This document shows positions 20,301-27,595 of a stretch of 52,948 bases of DNA, piece after piece. Where the stretch lies: NCBI GenBank assembly GCA_944389935.1, contig CALXOE010000021.1, forward strand, positions 1-52,948. The letters run 5' to 3'. The notes beneath the pieces were generated by a model. That model made no database searches. It was not told the origin of the DNA and saw only the letters and a program-made list of their open reading frames with translations. Position numbers and translations under genes: made by a program. This stretch comes from an uncultured Victivallis sp. (GTDB lineage: Bacteria; Verrucomicrobiota; Lentisphaeria; Victivallales; Victivallaceae). The stretch's first letter is position 1; every line of letters begins with the position of its first letter.

Positions 20301-22194
20301 AAACGCCGTTCTCCACACCGACCACCGTATCCGGCTGGTGTTCCCAAAAGCAGATGGAGTGTATATCCGGCGGCATCGGAGCCAGATTCAGGCGTCCGGG
20401 GTAGACAGGAGTAACCTGGTATTCATTTTCCCCGCCCAGAAACATTCTGCGGAATGCGAATTTTTTCTGACTTGTGAAACGAAACGGGGCATAACCCAGG
20501 GTTGACTTCCAGGATTCCCCCGAAGGATCCAGTGGGGAATACCCCAGCCAATGTTCCTGAGAGAGTGTATCTGCGTCCTGATATGCGGCATTGAACGTAA
20601 GCTCCAGCCCGTTGAACGGATGAATTTTCCGTACATCGGTCTGCAGCGGAATCCGGAGCAATGCCTTCCAGCCGTGCTCGATGACTTCTGCAAGCGCATT
20701 GCATTCGCCTTTGATTCGCGGTTTGAAATCCGGGGTCATGGTAACCATGTAGTGTTCGAGCTGCGGAGCCTGTTGTCTTTGGCGGCTCCGTCCGTAAGGG
20801 GAGAGAAAAAACTCAAAGCAGTCGCGTTCATGCAACTGCTCGTAATTGAAATTGAGTTTGTCGTCAACGGCAGTAAAAAACACATATAAAAAATCCGGAT
20901 CGGCGGCAAGGGAGAACGTTGCCCTGCAGTCATCCGCGAGAAACGGACTTTTATCGTTTCCCCGCGACACCAGTTGATAAACGGGGCGCTCCGCCCAGAA
21001 GGCGGCATTCAAATCGTAGGGAACGCAATCGAAAATTTCAACTTCCGCCCAGTCAGGGCGAGCGGGACCGGCCGGAGAGACTTCTTGCTTCATAAAACGC
21101 AGGGGAATCCCCCGAATCGCAGCGTCGGTCGGAGTAAGCCCCTGTAGCTCCAGCTTGAAATTTCGTATCTTGAGCTTCGGTGCGCCGTGTGACTCGAAGA
21201 GGATTCTCAATCTGTCCGGAGTCTCGCCGTTCTCCGGGATGGTGATCTCTCCGCGGAGAGTTTGAACTCCCCGCTTCTGCTGGATAACGGCGCTGGCTTT
21301 TGCCGCATCTTTCACGCGGATCGATTTGCCCGCAGCATCCAACAGAATCAACGCAGCCCGGGTAAATTTCATATTGCTCAGCTCTCCATCGAGCTCAACC
21401 TCGGCAGTCATCACAAACTTTTCACACATGCGGGGAGCAAGCGGGAAATGCGCGATTATTCCGGAATAGCTGTCGGAGCGGAATGTCAGACTGAATGTCC
21501 CGTCGGGGAGAACCACGTGATCCAACTTGCCGAGCTGGAACACCTCCGGATCGGAAAACGAACTCTGATCAGCCAGAACGATTGTTCCGGAAGGTTCTTC
21601 CTTTTCCACAATGTCCACTGGAGCCGGAGCGCTTCCCGGAGCGGCCGGAGCCGGTTCGCCGGCTTTCGCTTCCGCGGGATTGGAAGCGGGAATAAACCGG
21701 AAATCCGCATTAGTGATGGCAAGAGGACAGGCACCGTGGGATTCAAACTGGACACGATATGTTTCCGCGCCTTCGGGGACAGAGATGTCCAGGTCAATGT
21801 TTTGACCCCCGGCAGTCCGGGATAGAACAACAGCAGCATTGGATGAAGTCTTTACCGTTTTTCCGTTCTTATCGAAAAACGACAAGTTCACACGGCTGAA
21901 TTTATTGTTCTTGAAATCTCCTTTCCAACGGCAATCGGCATGAAAGACATACCGGCCTTTGCCGTGAACAGCCCTCTGCTGAAGCATGGAAGAATATCCG
22001 TTTTCCAGAAAGTAAAAGACATATTCATTCTCTTCATTCCTGCCGGGCCGGTTTCCGCGCATCCAGTGCTCTTCATCGGCAAAGCCTTTCGGTGTCATCA
22101 AATTTATGCCGGAAGAGGTTTTCTCCGGAATTTCCGCACCTCCCACCAGGGTTAGAAGAATCAATGCAGCTGCAACAGCGATTTTTTTCACCAT
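17359..22194 (-). CDS. Very large secreted glycosidase-like protein (locus B)
   Basis: A 1611-residue exported protein starting MVKKIAVAAALILLTLVGGA (signal peptide). Two similar beta-rich modules come first (each with a DKNGKTV- or DAAGKSI-like turn). A CBM9-like sugar-binding module follows (AEVEIFDCVPYDLNAAFWAE), then further beta domains. Next is a TIM-barrel with likely acid/base Glu976 in GFDNEPNILW and nucleophile Glu1076 in VWDTESGLV. C-terminal beta domains and a second CBM-like module end it (MGILLAR). I chose the ATG at 22194 over an in-frame TTG 45 bp earlier for the signal peptide. Substrate unknown; the GH130 gene in the locus hints at a mannose-containing glycan. Confidence 0.75.
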   Translation of the reverse strand: MVKKIAVAAALILLTLVGGAEIPEKTSSGINLMTPKGFADEEHWMRGNRPGRNEENEYVFYFLENGYSSMLQQRAVHGKGRYVFHADCRWKGDFKNNKFSRVNLSFFDKNGKTVKTSSNAAVVLSRTAGGQNIDLDISVPEGAETYRVQFESHGACPLAITNADFRFIPASNPAEAKAGEPAPAAPGSAPAPVDIVEKEEPSGTIVLADQSSFSDPEVFQLGKLDHVVLPDGTFSLTFRSDSYSGIIAHFPLAPRMCEKFVMTAEVELDGELSNMKFTRAALILLDAAGKSIRVKDAAKASAVIQQKRGVQTLRGEITIPENGETPDRLRILFESHGAPKLKIRNFKLELQGLTPTDAAIRGIPLRFMKQEVSPAGPARPDWAEVEIFDCVPYDLNAAFWAERPVYQLVSRGNDKSPFLADDCRATFSLAADPDFLYVFFTAVDDKLNFNYEQLHERDCFEFFLSPYGRSRQRQQAPQLEHYMVTMTPDFKPRIKGECNALAEVIEHGWKALLRIPLQTDVRKIHPFNGLELTFNAAYQDADTLSQEHWLGYSPLDPSGESWKSTLGYAPFRFTSQKKFAFRRMFLGGENEYQVTPVYPGRLNLAPMPPDIHSICFWEHQPDTVVGVENGVFSLKFSDFIETVIPVFPCFSVMPGETIEFEYEGRVDRGQLSSAPHAGFITQVNWNGFHLKFPEGTKPPPLTQEWTKVKVSGVVPDLIRENMRNGRLLFFLPQREIPGKTLYLRNLRVSRRLPVDFDAMIKVPHLYPDFPQGEKAELEITFDTPRDIKATATLAVTSFFDKRSVYTTRIPLELKKGTTVLRHEIPGLPNGFFNVTLKVRDEKGGYLADRERYISRTLREGGQNRSSGIWFQEAYSLTPPVSIKDMVETLKSLGYGTVFFGGFNTLGKDYKPLTTTSPVPVAKEFQKAGFQTCTSLTRGVPGGIKPISTQPADLIEYFRETVRLADGSINYWGFDNEPNILWTPIPDGRDYAAYYRPVFHAVKAGSPSSRVFLGAMNNMPTDFPTAMQKLNRNLFADGIFTVHLYRFEYNSTALEDILARRRVYDQLYPGWEVWDTESGLVRHSFSILQEMQTKRLPILLTAGIARNCFYTDRDLMLPGGDATAIFPAEGFKNRFYIDVKPVGRAVLADGAVHCYVFLRKDGSYCAVYWNTGFEEKTVSLPEKTGFTVLDQFGNRLSASERDTLADRFVRYAEHVDGKALAATPNFIAAFQSSRETPSRDDGFTENVWLIQEMVTHNFDFEFTIGEERNLPLILRNDSNQEQTVTLQFTGPSGLAATFERGGVYRLAPGETRKVAAIMKAEKPFGLCDAGIGGRCGEGKLVPLMLTARTAGPVSVVGYTSFIELKNNTGRKQSVRIMPSTGRYDFTLPEGESCELSPEETKQIPVQVRPKTWQFTSAFNNPTPYLVQLQLDDSECSSSQTLFGFCAQPYTAGVVGEPAFLTKLPDAPTMNWQLFRGKEKLRLVAEVEDDSPIQTGTTGYIREGGDCLVFGMVTDGKYREYGFALKEDKPSSYRWDGRYGLESAVECPDAIRSIVRIGNKIRYDVEVECPEKGDIPFSLLVIDRGEKRPDKILELGYGIRKRNSDRMGILLAR

Positions 22195-22618
22195 TTTATC
22201 ATGATCCCAAATTTTGTGAAACACATTTGTAATTTCCAATGTCGATGACGACGTTACCGATAATCTTCATGCAGTTTTGCCAGTAGTCCTCCCAAGCTCC
22301 GGCGTAAGAAAACCATCTCAATACAACTGTCCGCAATCTCCATTGCGCCCCTGCCGCACAGAACTTGTGGAGCCTCCCGAATATGGCATGACAGATCCGC
22401 CCCCCTCGGCGTTGACTGAGTCTGTCGGCTGGCTGATTTCACCTTGCCCTGTTCTTCCGCTCCGGTTTCAGTGGCCATGCAGTCTCAAAAACAAGTGGGC
22501 GCAGCTTCATTAGGCGGCGCGCTCACACCGCGGGAACCAGCATCCAATATATATCATTGCAGACAAACATTTTACGCTGCTTTATCCTGGTGAGAAATTG
22601 TCAGAACCGGCCAGGATG
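22195..22618. other. Spacer upstream of the large glycosidase
   Basis: A 424-bp stretch between the pseudopilin stop and the glycosidase start. A short minus-strand open frame ending at 22199 reads RWFSYAGAWEDYWQNCMKII and could be the tail of a lost protein, but it has no start or clear homolog. No strong promoter was seen. Confidence 0.35.
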
Positions 22619-23665
22619 TCACCGGTAAAACCCCGAATAATCTCCGCTGAAACGCCCCCCCAGGCAAAAGGCGCCTTGCTGCGCGATTTCCGCAGCTCGA
22701 CACAATTTGATGTGTCCGTCCACAAAAAGCCAGTTTTCTCCTCGCCGGTGAAGCCCGGAGTTGATGTTGTTGGTTTGTTTGATCGTCTCGTCCGGCGTGA
22801 TCAACGCCGGAGGATTGTTCCCCCTGAAAAAGTAGTTCCTGCTGTTGTCATCGCCGAAAACCCCGTCCGTGAGCATCCCGCATTTCGACGGCTGGATGAA
22901 ACGATGCCTATAATGAATCGTACCGTCGGCGCCAAGCGCCGGACTTCCAGCGCTCGCCTGGTAGCCAAAGTAAAAAGAATAGGCATAATCAGTGGCTTTC
23001 CACGCCTCCTCTGATGGGCGGCTCGGACAAAAATACAATGGACTCCTTCCCTCTTGAGCATTGTATGCATTGCCGGATTTGACATAGGAGGTGATGCCGG
23101 AGTAGTAGGGGGAATCCGAGCTGATTTTCTGGCTCAGCCAGACCGCGAAGTAGCCGGAACCCTTCCTCCCCTGCGCAACTGGAAAGGCTTCGTTGTTATC
23201 GGTTGCATACAGGGAAAACGCCATGCCTAACTGTTTTTGATTGCTGGCGCATTTGATGGCGTGTGCACTTGCGCGCGCCTGATTCAGGGCAGGCAGCAAC
23301 ATTGATGCGAGAATCGCAATGATTGCAATCACAACGAGGAGCTCGATCATCGTAAATGCCGCTTTGACCGCTGTGAGGTCGTGGGTGGCGGGGGGCGTGT
23401 CCGCCATCCCCCGCGCTTCCTGCGTCCGGCAAGATGCCGGGTACAGGGCGGTCACGGACGGGGCTGCGATCGGTCGACACGTAGAGTTTCCCGGCTCATG
23501 AACACGGACGAGGTTGGCTGGTACGGGGAGAGACGCGGCTGCCATAGCCGCTTTCTCCCCACCGAACCCCTCTCTTGACTGCGGAGCGGAGATGCGACGG
23601 AACTTGTATATTTGACAAGTTCTTACCATAAGGAGCTCAATCAATGTGAAGAATTTGCATTGCAT
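22619..23665 (-). CDS. Orphan pseudopilin with an inserted, duplicated start (locus B)
   Basis: A 348-residue frame with two pilin starts. The first, [14 protein letters not shown], breaks off after nine motif residues. About 85 residues of low-complexity, pilin-unlike sequence follow, then [19 protein letters not shown] begins a normal pseudopilin with a globular domain and the tail [17 protein letters not shown] (H-X9-DG). The ATG at 23665 has a strong AGGAGAGG site. The second pilin start could instead be used from an ATG at 23407 ([10 protein letters not shown]). The insert keeps frame. Neither start has Gly at -1 (Phe or Ala). It lies 16 bp after the GH130 gene, in the same operon. Confidence 0.8.
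   Translation of the reverse strand: MQCKFFTLIELLMVRTCQIYKFRRISAPQSREGFGGEKAAMAAASLPVPANLVRVHEPGNSTCRPIAAPSVTALYPASCRTQEARGMADTPPATHDLTAVKAAFTMIELLVVIAIIAILASMLLPALNQARASAHAIKCASNQKQLGMAFSLYATDNNEAFPVAQGRKGSGYFAVWLSQKISSDSPYYSGITSYVKSGNAYNAQEGRSPLYFCPSRPSEEAWKATDYAYSFYFGYQASAGSPALGADGTIHYRHRFIQPSKCGMLTDGVFGDDNSRNYFFRGNNPPALITPDETIKQTNNINSGLHRRGENWLFVDGHIKLCRAAEIAQQGAFCLGGRFSGDYSGFYR
23331..23650 (-). repeat. In-frame insertion flanked by duplicated pilin-start sequence
   Basis: Two related 26-bp segments (23331-23356 and 23625-23650), both encoding F-T-x-I-E-L-L, flank a 268-bp core. The unit is 294 bp, exactly 98 codons. Inside the upstream end lies a perfect inverted repeat GAACTTGT-7-ACAAGTTC (23600-23622). 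The core encodes no known domain on either strand. This could be a small mobile repeat or the product of recombination between pilin genes. Confidence 0.6.
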
Positions 23666-23681
23666 GGTCACCTCTCCTGAG

Positions 23682-24671
23682 TTAGATGGCTGCATATTTA
23701 AGAGTCTCTATACTGCCTTCCCGTTTTTCCCTGGGAAAAAACGTCTCCGCGAGCGGGTTGCCGCGGCGGCAGGCGGCAATGAGGTCGTCGAGCTTCGCCG
23801 TCGCCAGGCCGACACAGGTATCCGCCGCGCCGTAATAAATCTTCACCGTGCCATCCGGCTCAAGCAGCGCATTGCAGCCGAACGTCACGTTCGGGACCCG
23901 CCCCTGCATCTCGTACGGACGATCGGGCCACAACACCGGCATTCCGCCGCGCGCGATGATCCGGGAGGGGTCCTCCAGATCCAGCAGCATCACCCCGAGG
24001 CGATAGATGTAACCGTTGCAGGTGCGGTCCACTCCGTGATAAATCGCCAGCCACCCCTCGTTCGTCCGGATCGGGACCGCTCCGCCGCCGATCTTGTGCG
24101 AGTCCCAGCAGCCGGGGCGGGGTGTCATCAACACTTTGCTGCCGTACCAGTTCGAGAGATCGTCCGAATAACTGATGCACATGTCGCTGGGTTCGAGTTC
24201 ATCGTCACCCATCGGGCGGTCGAAACGGACGTACCGGCCGTTGATCTTCTCCGGGAACAGCACGGAATTCCGATTGTTCCGCCCTGTTTCCGCCTGCTCG
24301 ATCCGCACGAAACGGCGGAAATCTTTCGTGCGGACCACTCCGGTGCGAACGCCGCGTTCCTCGGCCTGACTCGCGTACATCAGAATATATTCCCCGCCGA
24401 TGAACGTGATGCGCGGATCGTAAATGCAGTTTTCGGGCCCGGAAGCCGGGGTCGGCCAATCTGCAATCGGGCCCGGATCGGGCGTAAAGTGGATTCCGTC
24501 CCGGCTGCGCGCAATCCAGAAGACGATCGGTGTCGCAGCCGTGGCGGCATCCACCACGAGCAGATACTCCCCGTTGTGACGGATCGCCCCGGGATTGAAC
24601 ACATACATGATGTCGGACGGAAACGCTTCCGGTCCGAGTACCGGATTGCCTGCGAATTTCTGAAACAACAT
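23682..24671 (-). CDS. GH130 family beta-mannoside phosphorylase
   Basis: A 329-residue cytoplasmic five-bladed propeller of family GH130. Landmarks are [16 protein letters not shown], the catalytic-Asp segment [16 protein letters not shown], the phosphate-side [20 protein letters not shown] with YHGVD, and a C-terminal [17 protein letters not shown]130 enzymes split beta-mannosidic bonds, mostly with phosphate, giving mannose-1-phosphate; the exact linkage cannot be read. I chose the ATG at 24671, which has AAGAGGG upstream, over one at 24692 that abuts the lacI stop. It has no signal peptide, so it acts on imported oligosaccharides. The operon is lacI, GH130, pseudopilin, glycosidase. Confidence 0.9.
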   Translation of the reverse strand: MLFQKFAGNPVLGPEAFPSDIMYVFNPGAIRHNGEYLLVVDAATAATPIVFWIARSRDGIHFTPDPGPIADWPTPASGPENCIYDPRITFIGGEYILMYASQAEERGVRTGVVRTKDFRRFVRIEQAETGRNNRNSVLFPEKINGRYVRFDRPMGDDELEPSDMCISYSDDLSNWYGSKVLMTPRPGCWDSHKIGGGAVPIRTNEGWLAIYHGVDRTCNGYIYRLGVMLLDLEDPSRIIARGGMPVLWPDRPYEMQGRVPNVTFGCNALLEPDGTVKIYYGAADTCVGLATAKLDDLIAACRRGNPLAETFFPREKREGSIETLKYAAI

Positions 24672-24688
24672 GGTGAAACCCTCTTCTT

Positions 24689-25711
24689 TCATTCAACCGG
24701 AATGGAACGGACGCTTTTCCGGATAATCAGCGAACAGTTCAATTCCTCATTTTCCCTGACTTCAAGCCCGCGCAGTTTCTTGACGAGCATCTCGACCGCG
24801 ATCCGGCCCATATCCCGGGTCGGTTGACGCATCACGCTGACCGGAACCGGGAAATCCTCGAGTTCCCCGTCCTCCTCGAACGAGAGCAGCGAGACATCCT
24901 CCGGGACATGCAGCCCCGACTGCGACAGTCCGGCAATCAGCTTCCGGCTCAACATGCTGTTGGTCGAGAAAACCGCAGTCGGAATCCGCTTCATATTGAC
25001 CAGCTCGGAAATCGCTCCTGAAACCGAATATCCCTCCATCGAGCGGAACTCCCGAATCCAGATCTTCGCGGGGTCTCCGCCGAGCTGCCGGACCGTTTCG
25101 CAGAATCCCTCGATCCGCTGTTCCTGACAGATGTCCGTGCGCGACATCGAGACGATTCCGAAACGGCGGTGTCCGTTGCTCCACAAATAGTTGGCGGCAT
25201 CGCAGCCGGCCCGGAAACTGTTTGAACTGACCCGGCAGGAAATGCCGGAAAAATTGCCGATGCTGACGACCGGGATTCCGAGTTTTTCGAGCTTTTCCGA
25301 GACCGCGTAGAGCAGATCGAACTCCGGGATCAGCAACCCCTTGAGTCGATGTTCCCGCACGAGTCCGGCGATGTACCCGATCCCGAGTGATCTCGGACTC
25401 AGGGCGATGATCTGGGCCGAAAAATTCTCCGCGGTCAGTTCCTCCATGATCGAAGAAACCAGCGTGGCGTTGTAGTTTGTATTCAGAAAATCGCGATAGG
25501 CGAACATCACGAGTCCGACGCATTCGGGAGTCTCGACATCATCCCCGGCGGCGAGAGAACGTGCGGCCCGCAACTCCTCGATCACTTTCTTGACATGTTC
25601 GACCGTGGTGGAGCGGTGCGCATATTTTCCGTTCAAGATCCGCGAGACGGTCGCGGTACTGACCCGGGCCCGTGCGGCGACTTCCTTGATTGTAGTGTGT
25701 TCCATAAGCAT
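24689..25711 (-). CDS. LacI family transcriptional regulator (locus B)
   Basis: A 340-residue LacI repressor. The N-terminal HTH is TTIKEVAARARVSTATVSRI followed by the hinge LNGKYAHRS. The sugar-binding core has YLWSNGHRRFGIVSMSRTD, PTAVFSTNSMLSRKLI and VPEDVSLLSFEEDGELEDFP. It starts the operon with GH130, pseudopilin and the large glycosidase, so it probably represses the locus until a manno-oligosaccharide or similar binds. The start has GGAGGAGG upstream; an in-frame ATG two codons later is also possible. The AT-rich upstream DNA carries TGTAA/TTACA half-sites. Confidence 0.93.
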   Translation of the reverse strand: MLMEHTTIKEVAARARVSTATVSRILNGKYAHRSTTVEHVKKVIEELRAARSLAAGDDVETPECVGLVMFAYRDFLNTNYNATLVSSIMEELTAENFSAQIIALSPRSLGIGYIAGLVREHRLKGLLIPEFDLLYAVSEKLEKLGIPVVSIGNFSGISCRVSSNSFRAGCDAANYLWSNGHRRFGIVSMSRTDICQEQRIEGFCETVRQLGGDPAKIWIREFRSMEGYSVSGAISELVNMKRIPTAVFSTNSMLSRKLIAGLSQSGLHVPEDVSLLSFEEDGELEDFPVPVSVMRQPTRDMGRIAVEMLVKKLRGLEVRENEELNCSLIIRKSVRSIPVE

Positions 25712-25765
25712 ACAGCGTCCTCCTCCGGCCGATCCGGTCCGGCTCTGTGTTAATTATACCGGAAG

Positions 25766-25835
25766 CGATGTAAAAATCCAAGAAAAATCTGCAAAAAATG
25801 TAATTTTATTTTTACATAAATTTACATTTTCATAT
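25766..25835. promoter_or_regulatory. AT-rich region with repeated TGTAA half-sites
   Basis: Upstream of lacI several TGTAA and TTACA half-sites lie in an A/T-rich stretch, including TGTAA-8-TTACA around 25799-25816 and TTTACAT just after. LacI operators are often pseudo-palindromes of TGTAA-type halves, so autoregulatory binding is plausible but unproven. Confidence 0.35.
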
Positions 25836-26194
25836 TTAAGAATCTATATTTCAATATATTACAAATATATCTAATCGTCTCTTCCGTTTGCAATCGATAA
25901 GCGTGCAGAGTGGAAGTGTGATTCCTCTGTTGCCGGAGGAGAGAGAAATGTTCTGAAAGCGGATGGCTGATGATACGCGGCTTCGACAACCGCATTCGGC
26001 GTGATTGCCGGGGAAAGACAACGATACGGCTTTCCGTCATGCAAATTCAGCGCACAACGACAGCCGTCATCGCGTGTGCCGATCACGGAAAAAAGGTTGG
26101 ATAACAGCAAAGACGCAGGCCGGAACTGAATTCTTTGCAGAATAGTTCCCGGCCTGAAAACATTCAACTGCAGCGGAATTCAATTTTGCTCCGC
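25836..26194. other. Spacer between locus C and locus B
   Basis: Noncoding by my reading apart from the hairpin at 26116-26156. A 98-codon minus-strand frame (26167-25871) contains TRDDGCRCALNLHDGKPYRC, which looks protein-like, but it has no ribosome site or recognisable family and overlaps the hairpin. It may be a relic. Confidence 0.35.
26116..26156. terminator. Long hairpin after the symporter gene
   Basis: CAGGCCGGAACT (26116-26127) pairs with AGTTCCCGGCCTG (26144-26156) with one bulged base, and an ATTC/GAAT pairing continues in the loop. It lies 40 bp after the MFS stop. There is no T-tract, so it may stabilise the mRNA end or give weak termination. Confidence 0.45.
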
Positions 26195-27595
26195 TCAGGA
26201 ATCCTGTTCATCGCGGGAGTTCAGAGTTTTACGAACTTCCTGCATCCGCCTCTCGTTGAGCGGATAAAATGCAATTAAGACGATCGCCACAAACATTCCG
26301 CTTGCAGGAACCACGGCAGCAAGAATACGCATCGCGAGAATCGTCCCCGCCGTCTGCGCCGCCCCCAGAGCAATGTCGAAACCGCACCAGACCAGAAGGA
26401 GCCCGGAAAGAGCCAACGCCAATGTCAGTCCAACTTTGGAGAACCAGCCGTAAATCGCACTGAACATCGCCTCTCGTCGCGATCCGTTGGCAACCTCATC
26501 CAGGTCGCAAACATCAGCCAGCATCGATTCACAAAGCATCAGCACACAACTTATGCCCGGACCGTTCAAAACCGAGGGAATCAACTGCAGCGCCGGATAG
26601 TTCGGATTGATACACCACCAACTCGATATCGATCCGGAAAAGGCCAGAATCATCGCAATGAGAAAAACGGTTCTCTTCTCCAGCTTCCGCGAAATAAAAA
26701 CAACGATCGGCAGAGAAACAAGCGATGAAATTTTCCAGAGAGTTCCGCTCAGTCCGACATAGACCGAAGCCTCTTTCTCCACCCCGTTGAAGATATAAAA
26801 GATATTCAAATACGAACAGATCGCGCTCGAAGCATAAAAACCGAAGAACATCAACGTCACGGCAAAAGTGAGCAGCAGAAACGGTTTGTTCTGCACCGTC
26901 TCCCTTATGCTGCGCCAGAGAGGGATCTTCTCCTGTCTTGCAACTTTCGCATCGTAACGTTCGCGACAAAAGGCGATTGGGATCACCGTGAAAACCAGGA
27001 TCCAGAGCCCCATGCCGAACCCCAGTACCCGCGCGCCCTGAAGCGTGTTTTCAAAACAGGAACGGGTTGTCAGCCAGTAAATCCAGGGCAGCAAAAAACC
27101 GCCGAGAGCATCCACAACCGCTTTATAAGCAAAAAGATTGGTACGCTCATGATAGTCGTCGCTCAAAGCCAGTCCAAGACCGCCATAAGGCACAAGGAAA
27201 AACGTGTTTCCCGTATAGAAGATCAGCGACATGACCACCAGATAGAAGAACATCGACTGTTCCCCCCAGAAAGAGGGTACCCACCAGATCGCCATGAGAC
27301 TCAATGCGGAAATAATCGCACCGATCAGCATGAACGGCTTGCGTCGTCCCCAGCGGGAACGGAAGTTGTCTGACAAGAAACCAACCAGCGGATCGCTGAC
27401 GGCATCCCATAAACGCGGAATCGCCGCCGCATAACCGATCAATGCAGGACTCACCCCAAGCGCAATATTGTAAATCGGGTTGAGCAACACATTCAAGATA
27501 TTGTTCATCAGGAGGTTGTTCATATTCCCGAGGCCGAATGCGATCTTTTCTCCGACCCCGAGTTTCTTCTCCTTGTCTCCGGGAGCCATGCTCAT
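26195..27595 (-). CDS. GPH-family sugar:cation symporter (MFS)
   Basis: A 466-residue, 12-helix membrane transporter of the glycoside-pentoside-hexuronide family (MelB/XylP-like). It has the N-terminal EKIAFGLGNMNNLLMNN, then AAIPRLWDAVSDPLVGFLSD and SRWGRRKPFMLIGAI, the conserved loop after helix 2, and PYGGLGLALSDDYHERTNLF. It imports sugars with Na+ or H+. Its ATG at 27595 shares one base with the stop of the secreted glycosidase (TGATG), so the two are translationally coupled. The likely cargo is the product of that enzyme. Confidence 0.92.
   Translation of the reverse strand: MSMAPGDKEKKLGVGEKIAFGLGNMNNLLMNNILNVLLNPIYNIALGVSPALIGYAAAIPRLWDAVSDPLVGFLSDNFRSRWGRRKPFMLIGAIISALSLMAIWWVPSFWGEQSMFFYLVVMSLIFYTGNTFFLVPYGGLGLALSDDYHERTNLFAYKAVVDALGGFLLPWIYWLTTRSCFENTLQGARVLGFGMGLWILVFTVIPIAFCRERYDAKVARQEKIPLWRSIRETVQNKPFLLLTFAVTLMFFGFYASSAICSYLNIFYIFNGVEKEASVYVGLSGTLWKISSLVSLPIVVFISRKLEKRTVFLIAMILAFSGSISSWWCINPNYPALQLIPSVLNGPGISCVLMLCESMLADVCDLDEVANGSRREAMFSAIYGWFSKVGLTLALALSGLLLVWCGFDIALGAAQTAGTILAMRILAAVVPASGMFVAIVLIAFYPLNERRMQEVRKTLNSRDEQDS

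Noticed and set aside
22254..22478. 74-codon minus-strand frame in the spacer before the large glycosidase
   Set aside because: No ribosome site, no motif, and another frame in the same spot looks equally protein-like. It could be a relic, but I cannot call it.
23381..23578. Plus-strand frame inside the pilin insertion
   Set aside because: Arg/Gly-rich with no motif or ribosome site; more likely antisense of the insertion than a gene of a mobile element.
25871..26167. 98-codon minus-strand frame between loci B and C
   Set aside because: Contains a protein-like stretch but lacks a start site and overlaps a strong hairpin; kept only as a spacer note.
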